From positions 88,584-152,583 of the forward strand of contig CALVAG010000006.1 of the NCBI GenBank assembly GCA_944325445.1: a stretch of DNA of 64,000 nt. The letters are read 5' to 3'. Shown piece by piece: positions 17,092 through 26,341 of the stretch (its first letter is position 1; each line of letters begins with the position of its first letter). Under the pieces are notes generated by a model. That model saw only the letters and a list, made by a program, of their open reading frames with translations. It made no database searches and had not been told where the DNA came from. The translations under genes and the position numbers were made by a program. This stretch comes from an uncultured Bacteroidales bacterium (GTDB lineage Bacteria > Bacteroidota > Bacteroidia > Bacteroidales > UBA932).

Positions 17092-18141
17092 ATGGCAAAA
17101 ATGAATTTTGGCGGTGTTGAAGAGAATGTAGTCACCCGCGAAGAGTTTCCTCTTAAAAAAGCGCAAGAGGTATTGAAAGACGAAGTTATAGCAGTTTTGG
17201 GATATGGCGTTCAAGGTCCTGGCCAGGCGCTCAATCTTAAAGATAACGGTTTCAACGTTATCGTAGGTCAGAGAAAGGGTTCGAAGACATGGGAGAAGGC
17301 CGTTGCCGACGGATGGGTTCCCGGAAAGACCCTTTTCGATATTGAAGAGGCTTGCGAAAAGGGAACAATTATCCAATATCTTCTTTCAGATGCAGGACAG
17401 ATAGCCGTATGGCCTACTGTAAAAAAACACCTTACCCCCGGCAAGGCGCTCTATTTTTCACATGGTTTCGGCATTACATATTCAGACAGAACCGGCATTG
17501 TGCCGCCTGCCGATGTAGATGTAATCCTTGTCGCCCCTAAAGGCAGCGGTACATCGCTCAGGAGACTTTTCCTTGAAGGAAGGGGCCTCAACTCATCCTA
17601 TGCAATCTATCAGGATGCCACAAAGAAGGCTCACGACAGGGTTATAGCCTTGGGAGTAGGCATAGGCAGCGGTTACCTTTTCGAGACAACTTTCAAAAAG
17701 GAGGTTTATTCAGACCTTACCGGAGAGAGAGGAACGCTCATGGGCGCGATCCAGGGTATTTTTGCGGCCCAATACCAGACTTTGAGAGAAAACGGCCATA
17801 CTCCGTCAGAGGCATTCAATGAGACTGTAGAGGAACTTTCGCAGAGCCTTATGCCGCTTATCGGAGAAAACGGAATGGATTGGATGTATGCAAACTGCTC
17901 TACAACAGCGCAAAGAGGCGCACTGGACTGGTGGAAGAAGTTCAGGGACGCAACCCTTCCCGTATTCAAGAGCCTTTACGAAGAGGTAAAGAGCGGACGT
18001 GAAGCCCAAATTTCGATAGACTCCAACAGCAAACCCGATTACAGGGAGAAACTCAACGCAGAACTCAAAGAGATGCGCGAAAGCGAGATGTGGAGAGCCG
18101 GAAAAGTCGTAAGAGACCTTCGTCCAGAAAGAAACAAATAG
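17092..18141 (+). CDS. ilvC: Ketol-acid reductoisomerase
   Basis: A 349-residue IlvC that isomerises and reduces acetohydroxy acids with NAD(P)H. The Rossmann motif VLGYGVQGPGQALN lies near residues 36-50; GQRKGSKTW follows with the cofactor-specificity loop. Metal-ligand motifs SDLTGERGTLMG and ETVEELSQ are present in the C-terminal knotted domain. The length and the GPG variant of the motif are typical of Bacteroidota enzymes. It sits 30 bases after ilvB and ilvA starts 8 bases after it. Confidence 0.97.
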   Translation: MAKMNFGGVEENVVTREEFPLKKAQEVLKDEVIAVLGYGVQGPGQALNLKDNGFNVIVGQRKGSKTWEKAVADGWVPGKTLFDIEEACEKGTIIQYLLSDAGQIAVWPTVKKHLTPGKALYFSHGFGITYSDRTGIVPPADVDVILVAPKGSGTSLRRLFLEGRGLNSSYAIYQDATKKAHDRVIALGVGIGSGYLFETTFKKEVYSDLTGERGTLMGAIQGIFAAQYQTLRENGHTPSEAFNETVEELSQSLMPLIGENGMDWMYANCSTTAQRGALDWWKKFRDATLPVFKSLYEEVKSGREAQISIDSNSKPDYREKLNAELKEMRESEMWRAGKVVRDLRPERNK

Positions 18142-18149
18142 CAAGCCGG

Positions 18150-19409
18150 ATGACAGAAAAAAACTATTTCCCTAAACTGCAAGACATTTCCAAGGCCAAA
18201 ATAACTTTGGCGGAGGTGGTCACTCCGACACCTCTCAATAAAGATATGCACCTGAGCAACAAATACGGGGCCGATGTCTTGCTGAAAAGGGAGGATCTGC
18301 AGATTGTACGCTCCTACAAAATCAGGGGAGCGTACAATAAAATCAAAAGTCTGAAGAAAGAGGAACTGGCCAACGGTGTCGTATGCGCAAGTGCAGGCAA
18401 CCATGCCCAAGGCGTGGCGCTGTCGTGCAAAATGCTGAATATAAAAGGATCTATCTTTATGCCCACCACAACTCCCAAACAAAAGATAGAACAGGTCAAA
18501 ATGTTCGGGAACGGGTGCATAGAGATCATCATTGAAGGAGACACGTTCGATGATTCCAACAGGCAGGCGATAGAGTATGCAAAACGAGAGAACAAGACCT
18601 TCATTCCGCCCTTCAACGACCCTAAGATCATAGAAGGGCAGGCGACAATAGGAATGGAGATCATGCAGGAGGTCAAACAGAAGGTAGACTATATCTTCAT
18701 TCCAATCGGAGGAGGAGGATTGGCCTCAGGCATAGGCTCATACTTCAAGCAAATCAGCCCCGATACAAAAATCATAGGCGTTGAGCCCGCCGGTGCGGCC
18801 GGGATGAAGCTTTCGCTTGAAAAGGGAGAGGTTACGGCACTCGAAAAAGTCGATAAATTCGTAGACGGAGCCGCCGTACAGAGAGTCGGGGAGCTGACTT
18901 TCAACATCTGCAAAGAGGTGCTGGACGATATAATCGTAGTTCCCGAAGGGGCCATATGCACCACCATACTCGAACTCTACAACAAGAGCGCGATGGTAGT
19001 GGAACCGGCAGGCGCCCTCTCCGTATCCGCACTCCGCTTTTATGCCGATAAAATCAAGGGAAAGAATGTAGTCTGCATAATAAGCGGAAGCAACAACGAC
19101 ATCACCAGGATGGAGGAGATAAGGGAAAAATCCCTGCTGTACGAACGTTTGAAACATTACTTTATAATAAGGTTTCCCCAGCGCTCCGGTGCACTTTTGA
19201 GTTTCATACGCGATGTATTGGGCCCTGAAGACGATATCACCCATTTCTCATATATAAAGAAGACAAACAAGGAGCAGGGGCCGGCCATAATAGGCATAGA
19301 AGTTCCCTCTCCGGAAGCATATCAGTCTCTTATACAGAGAATGAATGAACAGAATATCGTCTACGAATATTTAAATGACAAAAACGACCTGTTCGAATTT
19401 TTAATTTAA
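18150..19409 (+). CDS. ilvA: Threonine ammonia-lyase (threonine deaminase)
   Basis: A 419-residue PLP enzyme that deaminates threonine to 2-ketobutyrate, the entry to isoleucine synthesis. I use the ATG at 18150, just after the ilvC stop; the open frame extends further upstream only inside ilvC. The PLP lysine is in VRSYKIRGAYN near residue 60, and the phosphate loop is GGGGLASG. A single C-terminal ACT-like regulatory region (about residues 330-415, from HYFIIRFPQRSGAL) makes it the short biosynthetic type. Placement inside the ilv operon supports the biosynthetic rather than the catabolic role. Confidence 0.95.
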   Translation: MTEKNYFPKLQDISKAKITLAEVVTPTPLNKDMHLSNKYGADVLLKREDLQIVRSYKIRGAYNKIKSLKKEELANGVVCASAGNHAQGVALSCKMLNIKGSIFMPTTTPKQKIEQVKMFGNGCIEIIIEGDTFDDSNRQAIEYAKRENKTFIPPFNDPKIIEGQATIGMEIMQEVKQKVDYIFIPIGGGGLASGIGSYFKQISPDTKIIGVEPAGAAGMKLSLEKGEVTALEKVDKFVDGAAVQRVGELTFNICKEVLDDIIVVPEGAICTTILELYNKSAMVVEPAGALSVSALRFYADKIKGKNVVCIISGSNNDITRMEEIREKSLLYERLKHYFIIRFPQRSGALLSFIRDVLGPEDDITHFSYIKKTNKEQGPAIIGIEVPSPEAYQSLIQRMNEQNIVYEYLNDKNDLFEFLI

Positions 19410-19421
19410 AATTATAATATC

Positions 19422-20441
19422 ATGATAGACTGGAGTCAATTGGGTTTTTCCTATATTAAAACCAATACCATGATTTGCGCCCACTATAAGGATGGAAAGT
19501 GGGGAGAAATCGAGAGCAGAACAGACGACAACATTACTATCAGCGGTCTCTCTGCTTCACTGCACTATGGCGTAGAGTGCTTTGAAGGGCTCAAGGCATT
19601 CAACTGCAAAGACGGGAAGGTCAGGATTTTCAGGCCTGACGAAAACGCAAAGAGATTAATCCGTTCTGCAACATATCTCGGCATTGCGGCTCCGAGCGAA
19701 GAGATGTTCATAAAGATGGTAAAACAGGCCGTATCCGAAAACAAGGAGTTCATTCCTCCCTACGGGACACGCGCCTCACTCTATATAAGGCCGACACTTA
19801 TCGGCGTCGGCGCACAGCTCGGAGTAAAATCATCGGTTGAATCGTTTTTCTTTATAGCAGTGGCCCCCGTAGGAAACTATGCAGGAGGAATAGACGCTCC
19901 TGTTCCTGCAGTCATAGCGAGGGAATACGACAGGGCTGCGCCCAAAGGAAGCGGCTCGTACAAGGTAGGCGGCAACTATGCAGCATCGCTCTATGCCGGA
20001 ATCGAGGCAAAAAATGCAGGTTATCCGGCAGTGCTCTACCTCGACCCCAAAGAGCATAAGTATATCGACGAGTTTTCATCTTCGAACTTTTTCGGAATAA
20101 AGGGCAATAAATATATTACCCCCGACTCACACACCGTCCTTCCCTCAATCACGAACAAATCGCTTATACAGGTAGCTGAAGATTTGGGATATGAAGTTGA
20201 AAGGAGACCTATTCCGGTAGAAGAGCTCGCGACTTTCGACGAGGTCGGAGAGTGCGGAACGGCAGTAGTCATCACTCCTATTTCGAGAATCGACGACAAA
20301 CCGTCGATTGCAGCCAAGGAGGCGACCCATGTCTATAATTACAAGGCGTGCGGTCCCGTCAGCCGGAAACTGTACGACACGCTTACCGGTATACAATACG
20401 GTGAAATTGAAGACAAATACGGCTGGGGCTATATCCTGTAG
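19422..20441 (+). CDS. ilvE: Branched-chain amino acid aminotransferase
   Basis: A 339-residue fold type IV PLP aminotransferase that performs the last step of valine, isoleucine and leucine synthesis. The PLP lysine lies in GSYKVGGNYAAS, and the EFSSSNFF motif is present near residue 212. The N-terminal HYGVECFEGLKAF motif is of the BCAT II subgroup. Last gene of the ilv operon, 12 bases after ilvA, followed by a terminator at 20464-20494. Confidence 0.95.
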   Translation: MIDWSQLGFSYIKTNTMICAHYKDGKWGEIESRTDDNITISGLSASLHYGVECFEGLKAFNCKDGKVRIFRPDENAKRLIRSATYLGIAAPSEEMFIKMVKQAVSENKEFIPPYGTRASLYIRPTLIGVGAQLGVKSSVESFFFIAVAPVGNYAGGIDAPVPAVIAREYDRAAPKGSGSYKVGGNYAASLYAGIEAKNAGYPAVLYLDPKEHKYIDEFSSSNFFGIKGNKYITPDSHTVLPSITNKSLIQVAEDLGYEVERRPIPVEELATFDEVGECGTAVVITPISRIDDKPSIAAKEATHVYNYKACGPVSRKLYDTLTGIQYGEIEDKYGWGYIL

Positions 20442-20463
20442 CATAAAGTACGATTTTTTACAG

Positions 20464-20494
20464 AAGGGTGCAGGCAGAAGCTTGGCACCCTTTT
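20464..20494 (+). terminator. Terminator of the ilv operon
   Basis: AAGGGTGC (20464-20471) pairs with GCACCCTT (20485-20492), 13-base loop, followed by TTTTATATTA. It lies 22 bases after the ilvE stop codon. Confidence 0.8.
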
Positions 20495-20526
20495 ATATTA
20501 TCTGTCAATTTGGCACGAATTTCATC

Positions 20527-20542
20527 TGGTAAATCTTTTGCT
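20527..20542 (+). promoter_or_regulatory. Possible sigma-54 (-24/-12) promoter upstream of clpB
   Basis: TGGTAAATCTTTTGCT has the invariant GG (20528-20529) and GC (20540-20541) at the exact 10-base spacing, and the TTGCT of the -12 element. Only the C-A-C part of TGGCAC is weak (TAA). Start would fall near 20553, leaving a leader of about 35 bases. A real Shine-Dalgarno (AGGAG, 20576-20580) stands 7 bases before the ATG, uncommon in this phylum. No TAnnTTTG box is seen in the gap. Confidence 0.45.
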
Positions 20543-20587
20543 ATAGTAAATGCGCATCCCACAAGGGGTGCAAAAAGGAGATATAAT

Positions 20588-22729
20588 ATGAACAATCAGA
20601 ATGAGAAAAGTGCATTAAACAGCTACGCCATTAATTTGAATGAGCGTGCCAAAAGCGGGAAGCTGGACCCCGTAATCGGGCGTGACGAGGAGATCAGGCG
20701 TGTTTTGCAAATTCTCAGCAGGCGAACCAAAAACAACCCTATCCTTGTTGGAGAACCGGGTGTCGGCAAGACTGCCATAGCAGAAGGATTGGCACAGAGA
20801 ATTGTGCATGGAGACGTTGCGGAGAATCTTAAAAACAAACAGATATACTCACTCGACATGGGCGCCCTTATAGCCGGGGCAAAATATCAGGGAGAATTCG
20901 AAGAGAGACTCAAGGGCGTTGTAAAGGAGGTAACGGAAAGCAATGGTGAAATCATTCTTTACATAGATGAAATCCATACGCTTGTAGGAGCCGGAAAGAG
21001 CAGCGGGGCAATGGATGCCGCAAATATACTTAAACCGGCCCTTGCACGTGGAGAGCTCAGGACGGTAGGTGCGACGACCCTCGACGAATACCAGAAGTAT
21101 TTTGAGGAGGACAAGGCTCTGGAACGCCGTTTCCAGATGGTCATGGTAGACGAGCCGTCGCCTGCGGAGAGCATATCCATCCTGCGTGGCCTCAAAGAGA
21201 AGTATGAAAACCACCACAAGGTAAAAATAGAAGATGACGCGATTATTGCGGCCGTAGATCTGTCGCACCGCTATATTACAAACAGATTTCTGCCAGACAA
21301 AGCCATAGACCTCATAGACGAGGCGGCTTCCAAGCTGAGACTTGAAATGAACTCCGTTCCGGAAAAGATAGATGAACTCAACAGAAAGATCAAACAGCTG
21401 GAGATTGAACGTGAAGCGATAAAGAGAGAGGGGGAATCTCCTAAACTTAAAGAGATTCTCGCACAGCTCGAGAGTCTGCGTGCTGAACAAAAGGTCTATG
21501 ACAAACAGTGGAAGGAGGAGAAGTCGCTTCTGGATTCGATCCAGACCAAGAGACAGCAGATAGAGGATTATAAAATCCAGGCAGACAATGCGGAGCGCGT
21601 GGGAGATTACGGCAAGGTCGCTGAAATCAGATACGGTAAGATTTCGCAATTGCAGAAAGAGATAGACGAGCTTGCAAAGAAAAAGGCTCAGAACGAACAT
21701 CCTCTTATAAATGAACAGGTAAACCCGGAGGATATTGCCGAAATAGTATCGAAATGGACAGGAATACCTGTCAAAAGAATGTTGCAGAGCGAAAAGGAGA
21801 AGCTGCTCAATCTTGAAACGGAACTGCATAAGAGAGTCATAGGACAGGATGAGGCGATAAAGGCGGTGTCTGATGCGGTAAGACGCTCAAGGGCCGGCCT
21901 GCAAAACGAAAAGAGACCTTTGGGTTCATTCCTCTTTTTGGGAACTACCGGCGTAGGCAAGACCGAACTGGCAAAGGCATTGGCCGAATTCCTCTTCAAC
22001 GATGAGAACCTTATGACCCGTATCGATATGAGCGAGTATCAGGAGAGTTTTGCCGTGACACGTCTGGTAGGCGCCCCTCCGGGATATGTAGGATACGATG
22101 AAGGCGGGCAGCTTACCGAGGCCGTAAGAAGAAAACCTTACTCCGTGGTACTGTTCGATGAGATTGAAAAGGCCCATCCCGATGTATTCAACATTTTGCT
22201 TCAGGTCCTCGACGACGGCCGCCTTACAGACGGCAAGGGACGTACCGTCAATTTCAAGAATACGATCCTGATTATGACAAGCAATGTCGGAAGCGATATC
22301 ATTCAGGACTATATGAATAAAATCAATGACGTGAACAAGGAACGGGCAATGGCCGACTGCAAGGAGGCGGTGCTGGATGTTCTCAAAAGAAGCGTCAGAC
22401 CTGAATTCCTCAACAGGATAGATGAAATCATAATGTTCGAGCCGCTCAGCAAAGAGAATATCAGGGAGATACTGAAACTTCAGATCAAACAGATATCAGA
22501 TATGCTTTCCGACAGGGGCATTACCTTAAGCTTTACGGAAAAGGCCATGGAATATCTCGGCTCCAAGGGTTACGACATCTCCTACGGGGCAAGACCGATA
22601 AAGAGACTTTTGCAGAAAGAACTTGTCAATGAACTGGCTACGGAAATAATCAGCGGCAAGATAAGCCGCGATTCGGCAGTGGAGATAGACAGCGATGGAG
22701 AAAAGCTGACATTCAACAATAAAAAATAG
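20588..22729 (+). CDS. clpB: ClpB-type AAA+ disaggregase lacking the N-terminal domain
   Basis: A 713-residue protein that matches ClpB from the first AAA domain onward. Walker A of domain 1 (GEPGVGKT) is at residues 55-62. Next is a complete coiled-coil M domain, about residues 310-430, including the WKEEK and [16 protein letters not shown] motifs. Domain 2 follows with Walker A GTTGVGKT (usually GPTGVGKT) and the [13 protein letters not shown] stretch. The usual N-terminal domain of about 150 residues is absent; the upstream space of 147 bases cannot encode it. The ATG at 20588 is backed by AGGAG at 20576. With DnaK it would dissolve protein aggregates after heat stress. Confidence 0.92.
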   Translation: MNNQNEKSALNSYAINLNERAKSGKLDPVIGRDEEIRRVLQILSRRTKNNPILVGEPGVGKTAIAEGLAQRIVHGDVAENLKNKQIYSLDMGALIAGAKYQGEFEERLKGVVKEVTESNGEIILYIDEIHTLVGAGKSSGAMDAANILKPALARGELRTVGATTLDEYQKYFEEDKALERRFQMVMVDEPSPAESISILRGLKEKYENHHKVKIEDDAIIAAVDLSHRYITNRFLPDKAIDLIDEAASKLRLEMNSVPEKIDELNRKIKQLEIEREAIKREGESPKLKEILAQLESLRAEQKVYDKQWKEEKSLLDSIQTKRQQIEDYKIQADNAERVGDYGKVAEIRYGKISQLQKEIDELAKKKAQNEHPLINEQVNPEDIAEIVSKWTGIPVKRMLQSEKEKLLNLETELHKRVIGQDEAIKAVSDAVRRSRAGLQNEKRPLGSFLFLGTTGVGKTELAKALAEFLFNDENLMTRIDMSEYQESFAVTRLVGAPPGYVGYDEGGQLTEAVRRKPYSVVLFDEIEKAHPDVFNILLQVLDDGRLTDGKGRTVNFKNTILIMTSNVGSDIIQDYMNKINDVNKERAMADCKEAVLDVLKRSVRPEFLNRIDEIIMFEPLSKENIREILKLQIKQISDMLSDRGITLSFTEKAMEYLGSKGYDISYGARPIKRLLQKELVNELATEIISGKISRDSAVEIDSDGEKLTFNNKK

Positions 22730-22747
22730 CCTCTGCCTTTAAGCGAT

Positions 22748-22790
22748 AAAGGCTGCAGATCCTTTGCGATTTGCAGCCTTTTATTATTTA
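22748..22790 (+). terminator. Terminator of clpB
   Basis: AAAGGCTGCA (22748-22757) pairs with TGCAGCCTTT (22772-22781) and is followed by a T-rich run. It overlaps the 3' end of the convergent acyl-CoA synthetase gene. Confidence 0.8.
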
Positions 22791-24541
22791 TAAAGGAACC
22801 TCTTTATCTTCTGCGTAGCCGTCTTTTCAAAAGGCACGGTCTGTTCTACAATCTCACTGAGACGGGACGACTTGTTCACCCTGCTGTTTACATACTCCAG
22901 CAAGTTTTTCTTGACGCTCTCCAGCTTTTCGTTGAACTCTATCACCCTCCTGCGTAAATAATCCTCCCTGGCGTTTTCTCCCTCCTTCTTCTCGAAAAAT
23001 GAGTGCAGGAGTTTTTTATATTTTTCGCCCAGCTGTTCATACTTTTCATTAAGCTGCTCATATTTCTCGGCGAGGTTTTTACGGATTTCGGTCTCAAGTT
23101 CCTTTATGGCGTCGATCTGGTCATAATTGAAGTGTACCTTCGCCACAAGATTTTTCCCTTTATCCTGAACGACTATACACTCCATAACGAAATCATTTTC
23201 CTGAATTATAGCCTCTATCTCTTCGGGATAAATATTTTCACCGTTGGGGCCCAACACCATGTTGTCGGCTCTGCCCTTGATGAAAATCGCACCCTCCTTA
23301 TCCATTTTCCCCAAATCCTTTGTCTTGAAATAGCCGTCTGCAGTGAATGCGGCTTCAGTGCGCAGTGGATCCTTGAAATAGCCCTTCATGACATTGGGCC
23401 CCTTTACCTGGATCTCCCCCACCCCGTTTTTGTCGGCATCTGCAATCCGTACATCCAGCCATTTGAGAGCCGGCCCGGTAGTCTGATATTTGAACTTTCC
23501 CACAGCGCCGGCTATAAGCGGAGAACATTCGGTAAGCCCGTATCCTATAGCATAAGGGAAACCCGCATCTCTGAGAAACAATTCCACCATGCCATCCAGT
23601 TTGGCACCGCCGATCCCAAAGAAACGCAACCTTCCTCCGAACATCTCCAGCAGCTTCTTGCCGGCGAACTTATGGAGGATTCTCCGCACAGGCATAATCG
23701 AATAGAGGGTCTGCATTATCCAGTTACGCGTAAAAATCGGACGGATCTTGTTTTTATAGATTTTCTCCACAATCAGCGGAACGCTCAAAATACATGTAGG
23801 CCGCACCTTTTTAAGCGCCGGGATAAGTGCGGAAGGTGTAGGCGCCCCATCCAGATAATAGACGCTGGCCCCTTCCGTCAAAGGGTACAGCATCCCTATC
23901 GTACATTCATATGCATGCGAGAGAGGCAACAGGGAGAGAAATACGTCATTCTCCATTACGGGATAGAGCTCATACATCATCTGTAAATTTGAGGTGATGT
24001 TGCCATGAGTGAGCATTACTCCCTTTGATGTGCCGGAGGTGCCGGAGGTATAGATTATCGATGCTACGCTCTCGCTTTCGGGAAGCGGCTCGCACGGAGC
24101 ATCTGCCGTTGCTGCGGCCTCTCCTTTGATTATTTCAAAGGTATCGAGCAGAACAATCAGGTTCAATCTGCTCTTTATGGATTCCGACAGTTTGTACAGC
24201 AGCTTTTTGGAGACGAATATCGCTTTCGATTCCGAATGGGTGATGACATTGGAGATTTCGAAAGCGGTAAAATCCGGCAATATCGGGACCGCAATCCTTG
24301 CAGAAGTCGTTACGGCCATATATGCGACAGGCCAGGACGGCATGCTGGAGCCGAGGATTGCCACCCTGTCCCCCTGCCCTATGCCATTGTTCCCGAGGAT
24401 TTGCTGCAGCGACTTCACTTTTTCGCCGAACTGTCTGTATGTCAATCCTTCGCCATTTATGAAAGAGTATGATTTATTATCGGGAAACTTTTCAAGGCTC
24501 CTTTGCAGATAATCGTACAGTGTAATCTTCCTTACAGACAT
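22784..24541 (-). CDS. Long-chain acyl-CoA synthetase (AMP-forming)
   Basis: A 585-residue adenylate-forming enzyme that activates fatty acids to acyl-CoA. I set the start at the ATG at 24541 because a minus-strand -7 box (24566-24573) overlaps the longer TTG start. The AMP-binding signature is YTSGTSGTSKGVMLTHGN near residue 160; later motifs YGLTECSPL and YFKTKDLG fit the family. The final 100 residues contain a repeated EKYEQL / EKYKKLL coiled coil, longer than in most relatives. The organism may use it to recycle exogenous or thioesterase-released fatty acids. Confidence 0.9.
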   Translation of the reverse strand: MSVRKITLYDYLQRSLEKFPDNKSYSFINGEGLTYRQFGEKVKSLQQILGNNGIGQGDRVAILGSSMPSWPVAYMAVTTSARIAVPILPDFTAFEISNVITHSESKAIFVSKKLLYKLSESIKSRLNLIVLLDTFEIIKGEAAATADAPCEPLPESESVASIIYTSGTSGTSKGVMLTHGNITSNLQMMYELYPVMENDVFLSLLPLSHAYECTIGMLYPLTEGASVYYLDGAPTPSALIPALKKVRPTCILSVPLIVEKIYKNKIRPIFTRNWIMQTLYSIMPVRRILHKFAGKKLLEMFGGRLRFFGIGGAKLDGMVELFLRDAGFPYAIGYGLTECSPLIAGAVGKFKYQTTGPALKWLDVRIADADKNGVGEIQVKGPNVMKGYFKDPLRTEAAFTADGYFKTKDLGKMDKEGAIFIKGRADNMVLGPNGENIYPEEIEAIIQENDFVMECIVVQDKGKNLVAKVHFNYDQIDAIKELETEIRKNLAEKYEQLNEKYEQLGEKYKKLLHSFFEKKEGENAREDYLRRRVIEFNEKLESVKKNLLEYVNSRVNKSSRLSEIVEQTVPFEKTATQKIKRFLYK

Positions 24542-24565
24542 TAGCACGGCTGAATTAATAACGTA

Positions 24566-24593
24566 CAAATATAGGAAAAATAATTACCTTTGC
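24566..24593. promoter_or_regulatory. Divergent -7 boxes (acyl-CoA synthetase / DUF6913-like operon)
   Basis: Minus strand TATATTTG (24566-24573) and plus strand TACCTTTG (24586-24593), both TAnnTTTG, at 24 and 29 bases from their start codons. Confidence 0.6.
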
Positions 24594-24622
24594 GCCATAC
24601 GCGACAATATGGTATATCCGGA

Positions 24623-25222
24623 ATGCTCGGCATCATAGACATACTTAGAAGGAAGAGACTCAAAAAGGATATGAGACACGATGAGAGGAAAATATATCCT
24701 GTCTACAAGAATCTCAGATCCATCATATTTTTCTACTATCTGGAGACCCCCGAAGATATAGGGATTCTCGACAGATGCTGCGAAATCTTCAAGAATCACC
24801 GGTTGAACTATACTGGTTTCGCCTATGCAAAAAAGAAAAAAATCATGATGTCGGCCCGGCAGAGCATAAAGTACGATATCACGATATTCGGGAACAGGGC
24901 CGTTACATTGCTCGGCATTCCGAAACAATGGTTCACGGCGCAGTTTGCAGACAAAAAATATGATTTGCTCATAAATTTCAACGACAAGCCCGATTATACC
25001 GCAAAATACCTTGCCGCCACAATCGATACAAGCTTTACCGTAGCCATGCGTGAGGAGCGCGATATCAGATATGACATGATTATATCCGGCCCCGAAGGAG
25101 CCATGCTAGGCAAAGGCGAATTTGCAGATCAGGTATGCCATTATCTGAAAAGCATAAGTTCTGCACCATATTCTCCATTGCACGAAACGAAAAGGGAAAA
25201 AGGAGGGGAAGATGAAGGATAA
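24623..25222 (+). CDS. DUF6913-like conserved protein
   Basis: A 199-residue cytoplasmic protein found, as far as I recall, only in Bacteroidota; function unknown. It has no signal peptide. The N-terminal 35 residues are very basic (RRKRLKKDM), and an alpha/beta body follows (YDITIFGNRAV, YDLLINFND, FTVAMREERD). The ATG at 24623 is used; the frame runs upstream only into the -7 box. Its 3' end overlaps the TPR gene by 11 bases, so the two are translationally coupled and begin a four-gene operon. Confidence 0.7.
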   Translation: MLGIIDILRRKRLKKDMRHDERKIYPVYKNLRSIIFFYYLETPEDIGILDRCCEIFKNHRLNYTGFAYAKKKKIMMSARQSIKYDITIFGNRAVTLLGIPKQWFTAQFADKKYDLLINFNDKPDYTAKYLAATIDTSFTVAMREERDIRYDMIISGPEGAMLGKGEFADQVCHYLKSISSAPYSPLHETKREKGGEDEG

Positions 25223-26315
25223 GGAGTTTTTCATGCTGCTGGAAAGCTACGAATCTGCGTTGGAGAACGGAAATGTCGCCTCATTAGGTTTGTCTCAGGA
25301 TGATTTTCTGGATATAATAGATTATTACGAAGATGTTTTCGACGGCAAAAATCTGACCAAGGCCTGTGAAATCGCTTTCGGACAGTACAGCTATTCGGCA
25401 GAGATAAATGAAAGGTATATAGATGCCCTTTTGAAAGAGGGGAGAAACAGCGATGCACTGTCGGTTCTGAACGAAAGTCCATGTCAGGAAAAGACTTTGA
25501 TTTCACTTCTATATGCAAGAGTATACCTGTATAACGGGAATTTTGAAAAGGCAGACGAGTGTTTCTCGGTCCTGACCGATTTTAACGGAATAACAGAATA
25601 TGCCGACACCGTCGCAATGCTTGCCTCCGACTGCATAAATGTAAAAAATTACCGTCTGGCGCTAAAATATTACAACTTCCTGCTGGAGCACAATGCAGCC
25701 GGCAGTGAAGTATATTCCGATATTGCCTTTTGCCATGACACTTTCGGCGATTTTGCTTCGGCGGAAAAATATTACAGGAAATATCTCGAGGCATATCCGT
25801 TTGACGACACCGTATGGTTCGATTTGGGAACATTGTATGCAAAAAACAATTTATATGAGCAGGCCATAGATGCCTTCGAATATTCAATTGCGCTGGAGAG
25901 CACCAACACGATGGCGCTGCATAATCTTGCAATCGTATATCTCAATCTTTTCAGATACAATGAGTCGCTTAAGTATTTCGAAGAGTTCGCCCTGCTCGAG
26001 CCAGACAATCCTCTGGCATTCGCAGGCATGGCTGAATCGCAAATAGGGCTCAAGAATTTCAGTGCCGCACACTATAACTATACCAAGGCGCTTGAAATAA
26101 ATCCGCAATGCAACGAGGCCAATTTCGGGATGCTCTGCCTCTTTACCATAGAGAGTTATCTGAAAGGGGATACGGCTATGTTCATATCCCGAATCGGGAA
26201 AATCATAAAGACAGATCCGTCGTGGCTCTATATATTATGCGATATATTTCCCGAACTAAAAGATAATGACGAATTCATCAAATTACTTATATCCGCCGGC
26301 AAAATAAATAAATAA
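25212..26315 (+). CDS. Tetratricopeptide repeat protein
   Basis: A 367-residue soluble TPR protein. Repeat helices are clear from about residue 135 to 310 (for example YSDIAFCHDTFGDFASAEKYYRKYL region, DLGTLYAKNNLYEQAIDAF, HNLAIVYLNLFRYNESLKYF), with at least five repeats. There is no signal peptide. Such proteins act as scaffolds; the partner is unknown. It overlaps the DUF6913-like gene and precedes the PopT-type gene by 26 bases. Confidence 0.88.
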   Translation: MKDKEFFMLLESYESALENGNVASLGLSQDDFLDIIDYYEDVFDGKNLTKACEIAFGQYSYSAEINERYIDALLKEGRNSDALSVLNESPCQEKTLISLLYARVYLYNGNFEKADECFSVLTDFNGITEYADTVAMLASDCINVKNYRLALKYYNFLLEHNAAGSEVYSDIAFCHDTFGDFASAEKYYRKYLEAYPFDDTVWFDLGTLYAKNNLYEQAIDAFEYSIALESTNTMALHNLAIVYLNLFRYNESLKYFEEFALLEPDNPLAFAGMAESQIGLKNFSAAHYNYTKALEINPQCNEANFGMLCLFTIESYLKGDTAMFISRIGKIIKTDPSWLYILCDIFPELKDNDEFIKLLISAGKINK

Positions 26316-26341
26316 CTATAATCCACAACAATTAAAAATTT

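Noticed and set aside
20511..20525. TGGCACGAATTTCAT as the sigma-54 promoter
   Set aside because: It has the -24 half, but no GC follows at the required 10-base spacing; the site 16 bases downstream fits better.
20468..20587. N-terminal extension of ClpB by 40 residues
   Set aside because: The extension would cross the ilv terminator and the promoter, does not resemble the ClpB N domain, and a strong ribosome site marks the ATG at 20588.
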